From Nereocystis luetkeana (Eukaryota > Sar > Phaeophyceae > Laminariales > Laminariaceae): a DNA stretch of 64,000 nt. Position 1 is the first letter of the stretch. Each line of letters begins with the position of its first letter. Position numbers and translations under genes: made by a program. A model generated the notes under the pieces. The model was not told where the DNA came from, ran no database searches, and saw only the letters and a list, made by a program, of their open reading frames with translations. The stretch is from contig JARUPZ010000027.1 in assembly GCA_031213475.1 (NCBI GenBank), forward strand, positions 2,355,001 to 2,419,000, in the 5' to 3' direction. Shown one piece after another: positions 37,601 through 50,700 of this stretch.

Positions 37601-40600
37601 TGGTGGACGAAAGCATAACAAACAAGTAAATCGAGACGGGATGAAGCACACTTTTCTCTTCGCAAAATTCTGTGAGACTACGTATGTGTAAGCCCCTCGC
37701 CTCACTGGACGAATATGCCTGGAACATCTATCTACACATCGGGCAAGTAGGTCGTGAGGAGGCGTGCACGCAGCTTCTCGCCCTGATAGGAAGCATCGAC
37801 ACTTAAGCTCCACCCTAACCTACTGTATGGACATAGGGGCATCGTAAGAACGAGCCACGGGCCAGGCCACTCGAAGAGCAGCAGCGGCAAGGGACAACAA
37901 CGGACGCCGCACCCGGCAGAGCGGCCGAGAAATTACACGTACGGGCAAAAGACTAATCAGATTTACACGTAACTTCAATACGGTTGTATGCATAGTAGGA
38001 GTTGTTGTAAATATGTTTGGCCTACATGATACCAAATGGGATCAGAGTGCCAGGTGGGCCTCTGGCGCCTCCTGCGGAGGGCTGATAATATCTCTACACT
38101 ACCAAGCGGGAGCAGGGTGCCAAATGGGATGGGCCAACCACGGGGTCAAAGTACCAAAAGGGAACAAGGTGCCAGGTAGTGAAACAAAATATGTGGAAAT
38201 CTATTTAGCCTTGCACGTATGTGCAAGTTCGCCGCTGGTGCATCCGGCAAACCAACTACCAGGTACACAAGCAGCTTGCCAAGCTGAGTCAGCCACCCAA
38301 TCGGTCGAACTCAGACCTGACGTACTTGAAACGATTATACAAAACGCAACAGGGTCTATCGCCATACTACTATGGCCATGCATGACACCACTACAGGTAC
38401 CCTCCTCCCCTCTCCCCTCGCCCCCCTTTGCCTCCGCGTCTTCCACCCACCTCGGCAAGCTCCGCCCGCTTCTTCCGGTAGGTGGCGGCGTCCTCGGTCC
38501 AACCATCTTCATACAGCCACTCTTCCTGCTCATTGGCCAACGCTATCGCCTGCTCCCTCTGCTCCTCCGTGCTCACCAACTCCAGGTTGTCCTCGAGGTC
38601 TCGCAAAGTCCCGCGAACCTGTCAAAATGAGGCACCAAACGAAACAAAACAGACAAGAATAAAAAGGAGGGGTTTCCAGAAGTCGGAAGGGGCCTTTACG
38701 ATGTCAGGAACCGACTTGGTTGAGGCAAAGCACAGCAGCAAGGGCTGCATTGGGGATTTCTAAGCGCACACAACTATCGACCGTTCGCCGTGTCGTTCAT
38801 GAATTACCGTACTTCGAGTCGCGGGTTGATTGTGATTGATTGGCTAAAATATTTGACGGTTTTTTATTGAACATATTGCCCCCGAGCACTCGAAACTGGA
38901 CGCTACAGCGCAGTGTGACAAACAGCTTAAAAGCATGTACCAGGTACAGCAGTAGTACCATATCAGGTGCCAGGCCACGTACAGAAGCTGCCGAAACGGA
39001 TAACGATGCTAAGACTCCGACAATGCATACTGCAGCACACCGTAGATGCACCGGTGCGAGCACGCACATACAACAGACGAAAACGGAAAGAAAAAAGTCC
39101 GTTAATTTTACCTTCAGGATGTAAGACTCGAGGTCGTTCTTGGCCTGAGAAGTCTTGCGCCTGGTGTCGTCCGCGGCTCGAAGGGCCTCCAGCTTGGCCT
39201 TCGAGGCCGTCTTCCCCTCCTCCGTCAGCGCGTGAATTCGCATGTACTGCGCGGCGTTCCATCATAAGTGGGCGTTCGTTACGCGCGCGGCAGGGGAGCG
39301 GGGTGAGTCAAGTCACGCCAAGGCAGTATGGAGCGTTTGGGGGGGTTGGAAACCACGGCAGGACGTTCGAGACGTATCACCATGTTCCGAATTACTCGGA
39401 CGGCTTGTACGTACATATTCAATCCAGACAATCCCTATACTTTGAGGGAGAGGGAGCGGGGGTGGGAGTGTTGGGGCGTGGGGAAGGGGAGGGAGAGGGG
39501 GGGGCGGGGGCGGGGTGTACTCATGCCACGCAGGCCTAGTCGTACGACCATAGAAACTCATCCCTACAATGCCGGGACGGAGCACGTCGAGTTTTCACCG
39601 ACCAGGCAGACATTGCTTGCACCAAGAGCAAAGCGAAACGTGCGGTGTTCGGCGAATCGCATGAAGGGCGAGCTGCATCCTACTAAGGACCGTTTGTGAG
39701 GCGGGTTTCGGCATCTTGTGCGTACTTTCTTGCATGCAGATGAAAGGGTTGAACCAGAGGGAGGGGGGGTTGACTCGAGAACGCTCAGGTGTTATTGATA
39801 TTCGTCCGCATCGGCCAGCGGAAAATCGAGTGGCCGAGGCCTGAGGGGTCATCATCCTTTTCGAGTGTCTTTCGACATTCACGCATCATAGCATTCTTGC
39901 AAGTCGGGGGGGGGGGGGGGGCGTACTCATTTATCGCTTGCCTTAGTCATTTGACCATTGACCACGCATCCCTTTCGAGACGGAGCACCGTTCCTACTCC
40001 TAATAGAGACACCTCCAATAATTGGGCGCTCAATACGTAGTTTCCACGTATTATATAGAAACTTTTTGCTAATCTTATCCCCTTCCTGTTTGGCCGCCTG
40101 TGGCCACCATCTATCTCCTAGGATAGCGATCGTTTTCTCGCTCCTATCTAGAGTATCAAACTCCTCCATGTCACATTCGTCCATTTCCCTCATTTCTTCT
40201 AACACATCCCGTTCCTCCCTGTGTATTTCACATTCTCCTACTATGTGAAAAGTCTTCTCTATATTGCTTTGCCACACGGGCACATCTGCGCATCGATTTC
40301 CTCCTCCTCCCGGCTACCGTCATCATCCTTTTCAAGTGTCTTTCGACATTCACGCATCATAGCATTCTTGCAAGTCGGGGGGGGGGGCACGTCTGACCAT
40401 ATACCCTCGCATCTCTATAATGTCGGGACGGGGCACGTTGGGTTTTCACCGACCAAGGCCTTGCAGCTCCCACTCCCCACTTCACCTTGTCAACCCGACA
40501 CGCCCGTTCATCGGAACTCCCCTTTCGATCACTGCCCAAAAAAAAGCCAACAGAGAGACACAAGCAAAGCAACTTCACCCTATACACGAATATATGTATA

Positions 40601-43600
40601 TACTGCTGGACCCTACTCGAACAAAGAAAAATGGGGGGCCAGCAAGGCCATCGGGGGTTTTGTTTAACTCGCACAGCAAACCCGAGACAAATACGAAACA
40701 GTGAAATATAATTGGGGGGGGGAAAAAAAATCTGTGCCGCTCGATTATATCAACGTACTCTCTCAAGCGTGGCTACTGCTGTATCAAAAAATCTTGAAAA
40801 AAAAAGGAAAAGAAGCAAAACCTGCGGCTCAATCAGCGCAGCCTTCAAGCGAAATTAAAATGGAACCAACGCGAAGTTTCACCTCACCCCCCTCTCGCCT
40901 TCCTCCCCCCGCCCCGACATTGTAGGGATGCGAGGGTCTATGGTCATACGACTACGGCTATGCATGATAATGAGTACACCCCCCGCGCCCTCCGCGAGCC
41001 TCACAGGCGATACCCAACCCAGCTTCCCGGACAACTAACTCACTCGGTAGGAGGAGATGACGTCGAGCTGCTCCTTCTTGCGATCGGTGACCACCTTGGT
41101 CTTGGTGACCTTGATGGTCTTCTTCTTCTTCTTCTTCTTCTTGGGCTTGGGCTTGGGCTTCTCCTTCTTGTCCTCCCCCCCCTCCCCGTCCGCTCCCGCC
41201 TCCCCGCCGCCCTCTACTGCTGCTGCCGCCGCCGCTGCTGCTGCTTCTCCCTCGGAATCGGCAGCATCCACCGCGGAATCGGAACCGGCGGCGTCTACAT
41301 CGCCTGGAAGCGGGCCGAGGTCGACGAGAAGGGTTTCCTAAGTTTTCCACGCTACTCGTTTGCATACGAAAAATTACTCAGGGGTCGGGAGCAAACGCCA
41401 CCGAAGGGTACACGGGTACAAGCGGAACATCCAACAAGCGCTCAGCTTTTTATCTACAACTGGCGTTTCTCCTTTTTCAATGGAAAATCTGTAAAGATCC
41501 CCTCGTCTGTGGACGAGGATTTCATCGAAAATTATCTCCGCAAGTTGCGTGTGGAACTTCGATCAATGAATAGACTATATACTTGAAACTAGGTACGAGT
41601 GCTCGTATCATGCATTGTCTGTTGTAGCCTGACCCTCCTGTGAACAGAGACCCTACGCCAACACCCACACACCCGGGAGCCCAGCCGAGACACCCTTGTC
41701 CCTACGAAGCGGGCTTAACGCTTGCATGGTATATACCCGTGTTCACCATGCTATGATACCATGTTCTCATATCGCCAGGTTACCACGCTAACATATTAAG
41801 ATCATATTTACCCTATATGGTACTACTTACAGTATACCACTCTGGACGTATATATAAGGACCGCTTGGTCTTCAATTTAGTGTATATATAGACGGTCCTT
41901 ATATTTTTGACCAGAGTAGTATCCACCTTTTCACTTTAACGTATTTTACCACTACCAACAGCAAATTTACATGTTTACCATGCTACAAGCTATCATGCTA
42001 TTATTACACCATGTCACCGTATAGCTATATTGCCATACGTATAACGGTAACACCATATTTTCCATGCTACCATATTCATCATACCAAGCATATTGTCACG
42101 CTACCATCGGCGGGGACGCGGCCAAACACCTATGAGTCACGCGAGGCCGACTCCGGTCACCAACCGCTACAGCGCGCAACCATAGCCGCCTATCACCCTC
42201 GCGATTCATGTTTACATGGTCACCCACCTTCTGGTGCGGTCCCCTCTTCATTAGCAGCCGCTGCCGTCGCTGCTGCTGCTGCTGCTGCTGCCGCTGCCGC
42301 CGCCTCCTCCTCTTCCTCCTGGTCGGGCTCGTCTTCCACAACTTGGTCCTCCGTGTAGGTCACCTGCGAGTCGAACCGCGCGTAATATACCATTAGCGCC
42401 ATATTGCGTCCCTCTTTCGCGAAATCAAAAAGGTGCAACTCAACTAACTCCCCTGCTCTGTCGATGTTGCGTCTCACTTATGCTAAACCACTTAGTCACA
42501 ACCCCACCCCCCTATTGCGTTGCATCACGGTGGTAGATGCCGAGTCGGTCGAGACCAGGAACAAAGAGCTGGTGTGTAAGAAAACGGCACTCACCCGAAC
42601 AAAACAAAAAAAAACGTTCGGCCCGAGCCAGTCGCTTGGATTGTTCGAGTTTTTCGGCCTGCCAGCAAAAAATGGCCGCAACCGCCATGCCACTCTTGAT
42701 CTTGCGCACGGTGCCAATCTTACCTTTTTTGCACGGCTCCAACGACGTATACCTAGTATATGCTACGGAGGCATATACAGCACTCGCAGGAAATTTCGCC
42801 CTTTTACCCTTTTATCGCTGCAAAGATTGATCCCATACTAGTTCCAAGTAGTCCCAAAAATAAAAATAAAACTTGGGGTAAGTTCAGGGGTTGTACCCAC
42901 CGCTTGCCAGAGAAGACAGACGCCTTCTAGCGAAACATCAACCTCTGCCTTAGCATGCAAGATTCCATGAGGAAAGGAGATTTACAGTTTTTGGGGCAAT
43001 GCCGGAATCTGGTGAGATTCTGCCATGAAGATTTCCTTGCGTCTGGGCGAGCACTACTTCAAACTCTTCCTACTGCGGAAATCTCGGTGAGATCAACGAG
43101 ATATTTTTACAGTAGTCCGTCTCTACAAGCGTGGGTGTACAAGAATGCAGGACGTCTACTTCTGCTGTCACACGCTACTCGTAACATCTGCTGCAATACG
43201 CTGTTTCGTAAAACTCTGCTACGACCACTGTTGAAACGTCTAACGATCTGCGTTTCCCGCGGTTCGCCCTCGGCTTCTTCTGCGCTCACATTCTTCTCGA
43301 ACTCAACATACGCCTCCGCCGAGCCCAGCTCGGGAACTCCCCCAATGCCAGAAGTGAATCGCAGAGCAACCTTCGGCGCTCCGAACCCTTCGAACATTAC
43401 AATCCCGAAGCGATAGCGCGAGGGGGGTGGTAGTGTGGCGGTGGGGGTGGTGGTTGCGGCGGCGGAGTTGGTGTTACAGTAGCATTATTGTGCTGGATGT
43501 TGTTGTTGTTATTGCTGGTGGTGGCGGTAGCGGTGGGGGCGGTGGTGGCGAGTGGTGGTGGTGGGGAGGGGGGGGGGCGGCGAGTGCGCATGCTGTCAGG

Positions 43601-44561
43601 TGTCAGAAAACCGCTGGAATGGCGCAAGGCTGGCTTAAGAGCCGCACCCGCCACCAGGACAAACTATTGTACTTCTTCGAACCTTGACCCCAGCCCTCAC
43701 CGCCTGGGAATTTATCTTCACTGAGGAGCTTTACAGCGTGGACAACAAGCAATGCAATAAATGCGAGTACACGTCGTGTCCCTCGTGTGCGAAATTAATT
43801 ACTCCGCCTTATGAATACTATCATAGCACGGAATAATGAAATGTACTGCGTCAACCATTTCAGTCAAATATTTCGATCCTTACTGTTTGTGGGGTAAATC
43901 TTACCTGGTACATAAAATATATTGAAATATCGGCAGAAAACATTTTAGCTATTAGATCATTAAGGCCCTTTTTCAAGAGTTTTCGATTCAGTCGCGGCTG
44001 GGCCAAGTAAAAAAAATACCACGGGCACGAGGTGCCGGGTAGGGGCGCGAAATGGACTGACCTTCTTCTTCCATTTTTTTGGCGAAGGCGACAACGCCGG
44101 TGACCTGGTAGGAGCCGATCATGCTCTGGGTCCCCTCGGGCAGCTGGCTACCGTCCGCAGCCTCGGCGTAAGTCACGTTCACCTGGCGTGATTGATGGAT
44201 GGGAGACGATACAATAGGCCGTTGCGAAAAGTGTCCGAGTGAGGGGGGGGGTGTACCCATGTCAGGTATGGCCGTATGAACAAGATGGGGGGGGGGGGGG
44301 GGGGGGGGGGCGAGGGAGAGAGGTGAGCATCGAACACCGCCCTGCTAATGTACACGTCACTCTTACTTGCATTCTACATCAATACTACCGCAGTACTACC
44401 TGAAGCGTGTTACCCATACACTGTTTTCGATGTTATATGTACTTTACCCACGCAGCATGCTTCAATTTTCTATCTGGTGTTACTTGTACTGTTTTTGATA
44501 CTGACAGAGCTAGACCAATCCCATGAAAATACTACTACTACTGCTGCTACAACTACTACTG

Positions 44562-44611
<50 letters not shown>

Positions 44612-44669
44612 GCTACTATTACTACTACTACTGCTACTGCTACTACTGCTGCTACTGCTACTGCTACTG

Positions 44670-44711
<42 letters not shown>

Positions 44712-47700
44712 TTACTACTACAGTACTACTACAGTACTACTACCACAACTACATCTACTACGACTACTCTTACCCCAACCACAACTACTACGACTACTCC
44801 TACCCCAACTACTACCACCTCAAAGTTTATGCTTTTTAGTGTTTGGCTGTAACCCCCCTGACTTGCCTCAAAGTCCGTGGAGCGGGTGATGCTTAGGGTC
44901 TTCTTCAGGGGGAGCGGGGCATTCGCACCGTACAGGGGCACCTGCTTGAAAACTTCACCCGCAGGCGCCACCGCCGCCACCGCATCAACACCCTTGCTCC
45001 CGCCGAACAGGCCTCCCAGGACACCCTTGAAACCCGTCGAATCCAAGTCTGCGAAGCTCAAGTCTACGGCCCAAGGAGTTATGTCCGTCATTCCAACCTG
45101 CAGGGTATTTTGTCCACGAGAAAAAACAATTGGGAGTGTGAATGATGGATGGAGAGGTGAAAGGAAGGAAGGAAGGGGGACGGGGGGGGGGGGGTTAAGG
45201 TTTCCACGAGGTAAACTACGCGGGCATTAACGAGGGAAGGAGGAAAGAGGAACCGGGCAGCTCTGGGGAACGTATAGAGCCAGATACGTCTGATGTTTGT
45301 GGTACCCGGTATCTGGAGTATAGGAGCATACAGGAATACTGAAGTCTTCTTTTTTCCTAGTTTGTCTTTCCCCCACCGCATTTTCCTGGAAAAGTCACTG
45401 AGGCAGAGGTTCGCAGAACCCTGGACAGGCGAGAAACTGCAGGTTCGGTGGGGGGGGTTTCGCCGTTGCTCTCTTCGACGCCCATAACGAGTAAACCCTC
45501 CTCAATAGGAGGTGCTTCGCTGTTAGCAGGGGGTGTTTTGGTCTCAGTAGTCGTTCTTTCGACCTCAGTATGCGACGCTTCGCTGTAAGTAGGAGGTGTT
45601 TTCGCTGTCAGTAGGTGGTGTTTCGCGCTTAGTAGGTGGTGGTGTCACCTACTACTACTGCTGAAGGACAGAACACAACAGCTGGAACAACAGATGTGCT
45701 ACAACTACTGCTGCTGCTGCTGCTGTAGGACGGCAACACGCGCCACCCTGGCAGGGAAAATCGCGGGCACTGACCTTACGGACATCGAAGGCGCGGCTCA
45801 AGTTAGCACCGCGGAACGCCGCGCCCAGGCTGATTCAAGGTCGGACAGGGAAGATGGGGAAATCCGTCCACCAATCAAAGCGATTCGCCAACCAACGCAC
45901 AAAAAAATAGACATGGCGACGGGGGGGGGGGGGGTGAAGGTGTCAAGTGGGATGCTGCGTGGCGCCTTCGTTCAACGGCCATGGCGGGGTGGTCGGTCAA
46001 CGATCATAATCAAGCCAAGTAAACTAAATTCAAATTAAATTAAATAAAATCGCAAAAAACTAAATGTAACCATAAATGGACAAAATCCAACCCAATCGAA
46101 GTCAGGTCAAGTCAATAGCGGTGACGAAAACAGCCAAAAGGCAAACACGGGGCAGAATGGCAGACAGACGCATTAGGCAGGCGTTGCCGCTGGTGTCACC
46201 AGGGAGACTCGTCGCCGTTGAGGTGCGCCCCCAGGCTAAGCGGCTGGTCCACTCCAATGGACAAGTACCTCGACAGCGCGTCCCGAACCTATTGAGAAAA
46301 AAAAAAACAAAGTATACACAGGGGACCATCGGGGGAAAACCGGTGCCTTGTAAAGCGAACACTTCGCTGCCCAAGGGTGTGCCCCAGGCCTATGGAGATA
46401 TGTGACAGTATACAATATAAACACGGATGCTTTGTCAACGAACCGTCCCATGCCCAAGAGTACACCCCAAGAGTATGGAGATAACTGACAGTACACATGT
46501 ACATAGGATCTTCAAGGAACATGGATGCGTTGTCAACGAATGGTAGTGTGCCAAGGAGCGTCCCAAAACCTGTCCAGGACGCGTAACATAACAATAAACA
46601 TGTGAATGAATCTTCGCGGAAAAGGGGGGCGTGTCAACAAACCATCCCGTGCCGAAGTACGCTCCAAATGTTGTAGATGGCATGTACTATTTTGGTGTAC
46701 GTATGCCGCCGGGGATAAAAGGGGTGCTCGCGCGTGAGCCGATGACAAGGTCGGAACATAAGAAATGTTAATTTCTCTGGTACAATATTAGTGGTATGTT
46801 GCATTGCTCGAAACCCTTAATTGCGTCGAAACGCTCAGAACATGACACGAAATCGTACTTGCGGCAAGCATTGCACGAAGATGGTACACAGCCCCTCGCC
46901 CCCCTCCCCCCTCCCCTCCTTCCACGTGAAAACATAGCAATACCCCCCGCCCATCCCTCCCCATACATCCCCACCTCCCCAATGCTCCGTCTCGAAAAGG
47001 ATGCGTGGTCAATGGTCAAATCACGAAGACAAGCAACAAGTGCCTCAACCCCCCCTCCGTACCCCCCCCAGTTCCACTTGCCCACTTGCCTTCGGGATTC
47101 TTGCACCACCGCCGATGATCTCGACCTCCTGGATGTCGTTGAGGGTCATGCCCGCCTGCTGGAGGGCGCGGTCGATGGGGGCGGTGACCCTGTCCAGAAG
47201 GTCCTTGCTGGCGGCCTCAAAGGAAGCGCGCGAGACGGTGCTAGAGAAGTCCACGTCGTCGTGCAACGAGTTAAGGGTCACGGGTATCTCGCTGTTGGCG
47301 GACAGGACCTTCTTGACCTTGGTAGCCTGCGTCAGCATCTTTCCCATGGGGCGGGGAAAATCTCGCACGTCTCCTTTTCCCCACTGCTCGGCGTGCAAAG
47401 CCGGGGCGGAGCCGAGGGCATGACAGGACATAGACAAGGCAAGGACCATTAGGCAAGGACATGTCAAGAACAGGACAGGTGGAGTAGTAGAGTTTCCTAG
47501 CCGAGGCGTAGCCGAGGACGTGACAGGACAAAGACAATATGAGACCGTAAGGGCAAGGAAACTACAGCAAGAACAGGATAAGGGCAGCAGAGTTTTCATT
47601 CCTAGAAGGTTCCAAGGCGGTCGGGGTTAGGGCTAGGGCTACGGGACAAAGACTAGACAAGGACGGGCCAAGAACTGGACACGCAGAGCAGTAGCGTTCC

Positions 47701-50700
47701 CTACGGCTTGCCCAGCTCCGATAAAATGATTGATAGAGCTTCTATTAAACGATCGATTGAGCTTCGATAAAATGGTCGACATTGTTGTTACAAAATGGTT
47801 GACAGGGCTTTGACGAATTGGTTGACCGAGCTTCAACAAAATGGTTGACAGTCCACACTGATTCTCCAATCCATCTTTTCAATCCGATATTTTGGCCGGG
47901 TGGTCGGAGTTAGGGTTAGGTGCTAAAGTCAAGCATACCTCAAGCATCATTTCAAAGCCGGACCAAGGTCTATACAGCCCTCTGGGTAAGGGCAGGGCAA
48001 GGAAACAAAGCCAAGGACAAAACATGGATGAGCCATGGACCAAATAAATGCGGACGGCGGCGGCAAGGGTTTCAGAAAAATGAGGGGAAAAAATAGGCGT
48101 TCCGCGCCAAAACAACGTAAACCACGTAGAGCGGAGATGTTTGCGCTAGCGACGATAATGGCGTGTTTCTGCAACAAGAAACAAAAGACGCGGCGTAGAC
48201 AGGTTGCTACGCAGACGACGGTCCAGGCCGTCGAGGTTGTTTTGGGGGTTCTTGCCTTGATCCCGTGCCTCGATGACGCTTTCGGATCACGTGCACAGGA
48301 CAGCGGCTGCATCAGAAAGGCACACCGCGCCCCTCCGTTTGAACCCTTGCCCTTACCCTTTCCTACGCCTGATGACGTTTTCTTATGGGAACTGCGCTCA
48401 AGACACGCCGGAATACCCCCCCCCCCCGTCACACACCCAATAAAGAAAAAAATGAAGAACGAAGAAGGAAACAGCACAACGGGTCCTCTCATGAGACGCA
48501 GCACTCGAAGCCCACCTTAGCGTTGAAACCCTCCGCGAATACGTCTGCGAGCTTAAGGTCGAACCACCACCCGCCGACCGTCGCGTCCCAACCTTTGCCT
48601 CTGACCGTCATCTTCCCCACATTTCGGTCCTTGACCTTCTTAGGGCCGAACGTGACCACGGACACCTGGGCCAAAAAAAAAGGCCGAAAAACAAAACAAG
48701 AACAAGGAACGTTTCAATGATCAAATCCAAGATACCATGGAGCATATGAGACGGCCGTGCGTAGCCATCAGAAGAAAGAGAGCAGACACCAAGGAGAACA
48801 ACAAAAAATAACTGGCCGGAACGGCCAGAAACAAACAAAATAATGGCAAAATATCCTCCAGAAATAGGAAATACCTGGTAGCGTTTTATTTTCCGGTGGT
48901 CCTCTGACTTTTTCGCGTTTTCTCCAAGGTCTCGCGACCCCAGAGCCCATGAACCTTCGACAATCGAGATCGAGTTCTTATCATGCTTGCCCGCCAGCAT
49001 CAGTGGACTGTGACCCCCCCCCTCCGCTCCGCCCCCCTCTTCCAATCAAACCCACCCCAGCCAAAATTACTCCGGGCGAGTCCACTCCCCGCAAAACTAC
49101 GAAGCCCGCGCCCTCAGGCAAACAAAAAATTGGCTGGAATCCTTCCGAGAGTTCACTCCATCTACGTCGGCGGATGATGTTTCCGCCTACTTCAGGAAAC
49201 CTATCCCACCTGGATGGAGTTGGCGCCCATATTGTAGAACATCACGTTCGTGTCCTCCTCGTAGGTCTGCGAGATGGCATGCTGAAGCGCGGCCGCGGTG
49301 TTCTCGTCCATGAGGGACAGCACGGTCAGCCCGGCCACATCGGCCGCGTCCAGCAGGGCGCGGCGCTCGTGGGCGGTGGCAAACTCGGGCACCGTGATCA
49401 CCGTGTCTTTCACGCTGTAGCCGAACATGTCCGTCATTTCCTGCGCGGTTGGTTGGTGGTGGCCAAGAGAACGACAGTCGGTTTCGGTTTCGGATTTGGT
49501 TCAGGGTTCGGATTCGGTTTCGGATTCGGATTTAGTTTCAGATTTGAACTCGGTTTCGGGGCCCGATCGATCACATCAAGAATAACAACAAGCACCACCA
49601 CGACCAGCCACCGACCATAGCAACCAGCACCAGCGACCACCACCGCCATTACAGCCGCCACCGCCATCACCTTCTCCACCGCTACCACTACCACAACCGC
49701 CGCCATCAAATACCACCATAAGCGCTACTGCCACCACTACCAAAACCACCACAATAACCACCACCACCACAGCCAGCACCAACTACTAATACAACCGCCA
49801 TCATTATCACCCACCAACACCAACAACACACCTGAGCACTGCTGAGGACCATGGCCACCAGCTCGACCGCGCTGTAGTCGGCTTTCTCTCCAGCATCGTC
49901 GAGGTTCAGCACAACTCCTCCCTCTTCCGGACGAAACTCTACGTCGTTCGGCAACCTGGCCATAATAGGGGCTAGGAAAGGGTGCTCCAGGTCTCGCCCT
50001 ATCCATGCACCATACAACACAGTTGCATCACACGAAGATGGATGATGGGTGATGTGCCATGCACGTTGATTGGTATGTTGTTCGCCGACGCAGCAGATGC
50101 CACGACGAGCAAACAAGACGCAGGGAGTTGAAGAGCCAAGGAGTGGGAGAGCGGGAGGGGGGGGGGGGGGGTAGGGAAGGATTAGGGAAGGGTTGTACGG
50201 GGAGGGTGGGGGGGTAGGGAAGGTTAAGGGGACAGGACAGGACGGGGCAGGGCATGATGCAGGACAGGACATTAGTCCACCAGCGTTGATGCTCACCCAG
50301 CATGGTGGTGATCTTGGTGAAGGTCTGCTTGGGCTTGCGGGAGACGAGCGCGTAAGCATCGGAGCCGAAGTTCCTTTCTCCGCGGTCAAAGTTAACGGCC
50401 ATCTCCGTCTTGCGCTTCGAGGCCGTGTTCGTCACAATCTCCAACGGCTTCCCTCGGGCCACCAAGGCCACCTGTTCACGCCGTCAGTGGGCCCAATAGT
50501 CGACAGCCTTAGCAACGTACCAGATATCATATTCACGACGTTTATACTTTGGAATTCAGATATTTAGATCGTACAATCTACAATAAATATTTAGATCGTA
50601 CAATCTACAATAAATATTTACCGGTTCTAGGCATATATTTCGATTCTCATAGACACCACAAAAAAAAAAGTTTGGTCGATTAATAGTGAGATACTTTGAA

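Noticed and set aside
37142..37813. 223-codon minus-strand frame inside the GRP170 gene
   Set aside because: The real exon here is 37586-37503 in another frame (IAEVIFSRLAELVARPAEL), fixed by splice sites and GRP170 order; the long frame is a shadow.
46345..46680. CRISPR-like repeat array
   Set aside because: Repeats are long, degenerate and contiguous without regular spacers, in a eukaryotic intron.
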